From assembly GCA_025351545.1 (NCBI GenBank), contig JANXVQ010000271.1, forward strand, positions 1-6,212: DNA of 6,212 bases. Reading direction: 5' to 3'. Below, piece after piece: positions 4,634 to 6,212 of the stretch. The notes under the pieces are model-generated. The model was not told the DNA's origin, made no database searches, and saw only the letters and a program-made list of their open reading frames with translations. The position numbers and the translations under genes are program-made. This DNA comes from Spirosoma sp. (GTDB taxonomy: Bacteria; Bacteroidota; Bacteroidia; Cytophagales; Spirosomataceae). How positions within the stretch are numbered: position 1 is the first letter of the stretch; the number at the start of each line of letters is the position of its first letter.

Positions 4634-5623
4634 TTGGAAGCCATTTATGAGGAAGTAACCCCACGCACCCGCAAACCCCTGATCGAAGCCAACAAAGCCG
4701 TTTGGGAGATGCTGCTAGGTAAGCACAAACTCATCGTTGATCAAAACCACCTGACCGGAGAGCAGTCGGTGCCCGTCAAACTCATTGACTTTGTGCACGC
4801 TGATCAGAATCGGTTCAACGCCATCAACCAGTTTCGCATCGACACCCCCGGCATGGGCAAGGGATTCATCATTCCCAACATCGCGCTGTTTGTAAACGGC
4901 CTGCCTTTGGTGGTGGTGGAGTGCAAAGTGCAGAATGAGTTTACCGCCAATCCGCTCGATGAAGCCGTCAAGCGCAGTCAGCGCAAGACCCTCAGTATTT
5001 ACCTGGAGCGGGATGGAACCATCAGCGTTCTTGCGCCGGAGAGTTTTACGGATGCGGAAATTCACACAATCGTCACCCGTAAAAGCTTTCAGTTGTATAA
5101 ACACCTCGCCGAACGGGAGGAGCTGAATGCCCCGCGAAGTTTGCGGGAAATCGTCAGCGGAGAGACGTTTCTGTATTTAGGGCGGAATTACCGGTTGCAA
5201 CTCGTGGATGACCAGCCGGTTCCGCTGCTCCTGAAAGAGGGCTATTTTTGTCTCAAGCGGGCGGATAAAGCAAAAGCGCCGGAGCTATTTAAGGACTTCT
5301 ACTGGGCGAAAAGAGTCCTCCGGATCACCAAACGGATACGGCATTTTCAGGGACAGATGGGCGTAGAAACGGCTCAAATCCGGGTGATGGACTTACAGCA
5401 CCGCTGGGCGTCCTGCTCAACGCTAACCGGTGATCTGAATTTCCATTGGAAGTGCATGATGGCCCCCCTTGCGATACTGTATTATATTATCGTTCATGAA
5501 CTGGCTCATCTGAAGTATGACACCCATTCAGAGGCTTTCTGGAATGAAGTGGACAAGATTTTGCCTGACCACCGGGAGCGCAAAAGCTGGTTGCGCTTTA
5601 ACGGAGCGGGTATGGATTTGTAA
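4634..5623 (+). CDS. HsdR nuclease-domain remnant fused in frame to a YgjP/DUF45 zinc metallopeptidase
   Basis: The frame is open from a TTG at 4634 for 329 codons. Residues 1 to about 112 continue HsdR: LIDFVHADQNRFNAINQFRI (50-69), then IPNIALFVNGLPLVVVECK (80-98), the PD-(D/E)xK nuclease core, in which E96 and K98 are present but the catalytic aspartate is asparagine (N82). From about 113 the protein is a YgjP-like peptidase: RKTLSIYLERDGTISVLAP (117-135), HRWASCSTLTGDLNFHW (256-272) and the zinc motif HELAHLKYDTHSEAFW (288-303), with H288, E289, H292 and a further H298. The helicase motor and C-terminal part of HsdR (family length about 1000) are absent, and the peptidase half has no methionine start of its own before M242. 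Peptidases of this family often neighbour type I restriction genes, so a deletion joining two adjacent genes explains the fusion. Expression is uncertain because the normal hsdR start is lost; TTG at 4634 or an inner ATG (4706 or 4853) would have to serve. The peptidase could still fold. Confidence 0.8.
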   Translation: MEAIYEEVTPRTRKPLIEANKAVWEMLLGKHKLIVDQNHLTGEQSVPVKLIDFVHADQNRFNAINQFRIDTPGMGKGFIIPNIALFVNGLPLVVVECKVQNEFTANPLDEAVKRSQRKTLSIYLERDGTISVLAPESFTDAEIHTIVTRKSFQLYKHLAEREELNAPRSLREIVSGETFLYLGRNYRLQLVDDQPVPLLLKEGYFCLKRADKAKAPELFKDFYWAKRVLRITKRIRHFQGQMGVETAQIRVMDLQHRWASCSTLTGDLNFHWKCMMAPLAILYYIIVHELAHLKYDTHSEAFWNEVDKILPDHRERKSWLRFNGAGMDL

Positions 5624-5837
5624 AAGCATAATACTTAACTACTTTTTTCTTTTTACTCTGACAATTAGATAAGCGTCGTAATGTTCTTCTCGACAATACT
5701 AAACCTACCATCCGATGTCCTAATGGTTGTAGCTTCAGTTCTACATCATTCTGCCGACAGCAGGCAATTTGTCAAATATTCGTTGAGCATTCAAAACAGG
5801 CAGGTGGTGATAAGAGCATTGGCTCGTCAATCATCAT

Positions 5838-5876
5838 AAAAAAATTGAGAAATTACGGTTTTCAATACCGTATTTC
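5838..5876 (-). terminator. Candidate intrinsic terminator, minus strand
   Basis: gaaattacggt (5849-5859) pairs with accgtatttc (5867-5876) over ten base pairs with one bulged T and a 7-base loop. Read on the minus strand the stem is followed, after four bases, by seven T (5844-5838). No minus-strand gene is visible between here and the right edge, so the transcript would come from outside the window or be non-coding. Confidence 0.45.
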
Positions 5877-6038
5877 ACCCGCAATAAAACCGGGGCAAAG
5901 GTTACACTTTTGGCAAGTATGTGTATATATGTAGCGAATCTAATAACGAGGCACTGTACGTAAAGTTGAAGTGTAGCCCTATTGCCTACCGAAAAATAAA
6001 TATGTGTACATTAAAAATCTACCCTAGCTAAGAATAAT

Positions 6039-6176
6039 ATGTTACTACACGAAAAGAATGTTAATTTATGTCTTTTTACTGAATTAATTTATAAGCCTAA
6101 GAATACCACAGTAACGAATAGAATTTCCTTATTTAAAGAGGATACAGTCATATTTGCCGATATTTTTTCGATGTAA
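6039..6176 (+). CDS. Possible small hypothetical protein (45 residues)
   Basis: The ATG frame gives a 45-residue product with KPKNTTVTNRISLFKEDTVI followed by FADIFSM, after an in-frame stop at 6012. Composition is plausible for a protein but the sequence is not recognised and the DNA is AT-rich, where short open frames are less frequent yet easily occur. No clear ribosome binding site is seen, which is common in Bacteroidota. It may be the end of a decayed gene. Confidence 0.2.
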   Translation: MLLHEKNVNLCLFTELIYKPKNTTVTNRISLFKEDTVIFADIFSM

Positions 6177-6212
6177 GAGCGATTTTGATTTTACGGCTAA
6201 ATACTTCTCTAA

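Larger units (their letters stand above)
5624..6212. other. AT-rich stretch without a convincing gene
   Basis: These 589 bases are visibly richer in A and T than the rest. No frame on either strand resembles a known family. A 45-codon ATG frame at 6039-6176 (MLLHEKNVNLCLFTELIYKP...) is the best plus-strand candidate. On the minus strand a frame enters from the right edge and stops after about 28 codons. A hairpin at 5849-5876 followed on the minus strand by a T7 run suggests that a minus-strand transcript ends here. No tRNA was seen. After the metallopeptidase gene there is a T-rich stretch (5642-5656) without a stem. Confidence 0.5.

Noticed and set aside
4715..5126. Antisense and alternate-frame open frames inside the HsdR/peptidase gene
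   Set aside because: The plus frame at 4634-5623 has clear family motifs across this stretch; the others have none and are shadows.

Overview
The window looks like accessory DNA from a Bacteroidota chromosome or plasmid. A Spirosoma-like member of the Cytophagales would fit, but that is inference. The support is a DUF3871 protein (a family I know only from Bacteroidota), a short-signal lipoprotein with a +GPD motif after the cysteine, a KilA-N protein, an AT-rich PIN/antitoxin operon and an IS5-like transposase tail. No housekeeping gene or RNA gene is visible, and genes and gene fragments alternate with long non-coding gaps.

Left part (1-1870): the last 39 codons of an IS5-type transposase run in from the left edge. 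About 540 bases with no convincing gene follow. A complete KilA-N DNA-binding protein lies on the minus strand (664-1113). It is divergent from a DUF3871 gene on the plus strand (1871-2869), and the 757 bases between them are unusually rich in short repeats: three GTTAACTC units exactly 15 bases apart, a C-rich tandem 12-mer, four TAAGCG boxes and two GGTAA/TTACC palindromes. This layout suggests a regulated divergent promoter region or an iteron-like origin.

Middle part (2870-4303): a perfect 18-bp hairpin separates the DUF3871 gene from a convergent minus-strand lipoprotein gene. Next comes a plus-strand stretch that reads like protein but has no proper beginning or end, probably a gene remnant. 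It runs into a minus-strand toxin-antitoxin operon: a ribbon-helix-helix antitoxin followed by a PIN-domain toxin with an ATGA overlap.

Right part (4304-6212): a decayed 5' end of a type I restriction gene, hsdR, shows a probable ATG-to-ACG start loss, a one-base frameshift and a TGG-to-TAG stop. Beyond the stop the hsdR frame reopens and is joined in frame, after its nuclease domain, to a YgjP/DUF45-type zinc metallopeptidase. In many type I loci such a peptidase gene sits next to hsdR, so the simplest reading is a deletion that removed the hsdR motor and the start of the peptidase gene. The resulting open frame of 329 codons has an intact HELAH motif. The last 590 bases are AT-rich and hold no convincing gene, only a hairpin with a T-run oriented for minus-strand transcription.

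The genes do not form one pathway. The window reads as a defence and mobile-element graveyard with a few intact modules: the toxin-antitoxin pair, the KilA-N/DUF3871 pair and possibly the fused peptidase.
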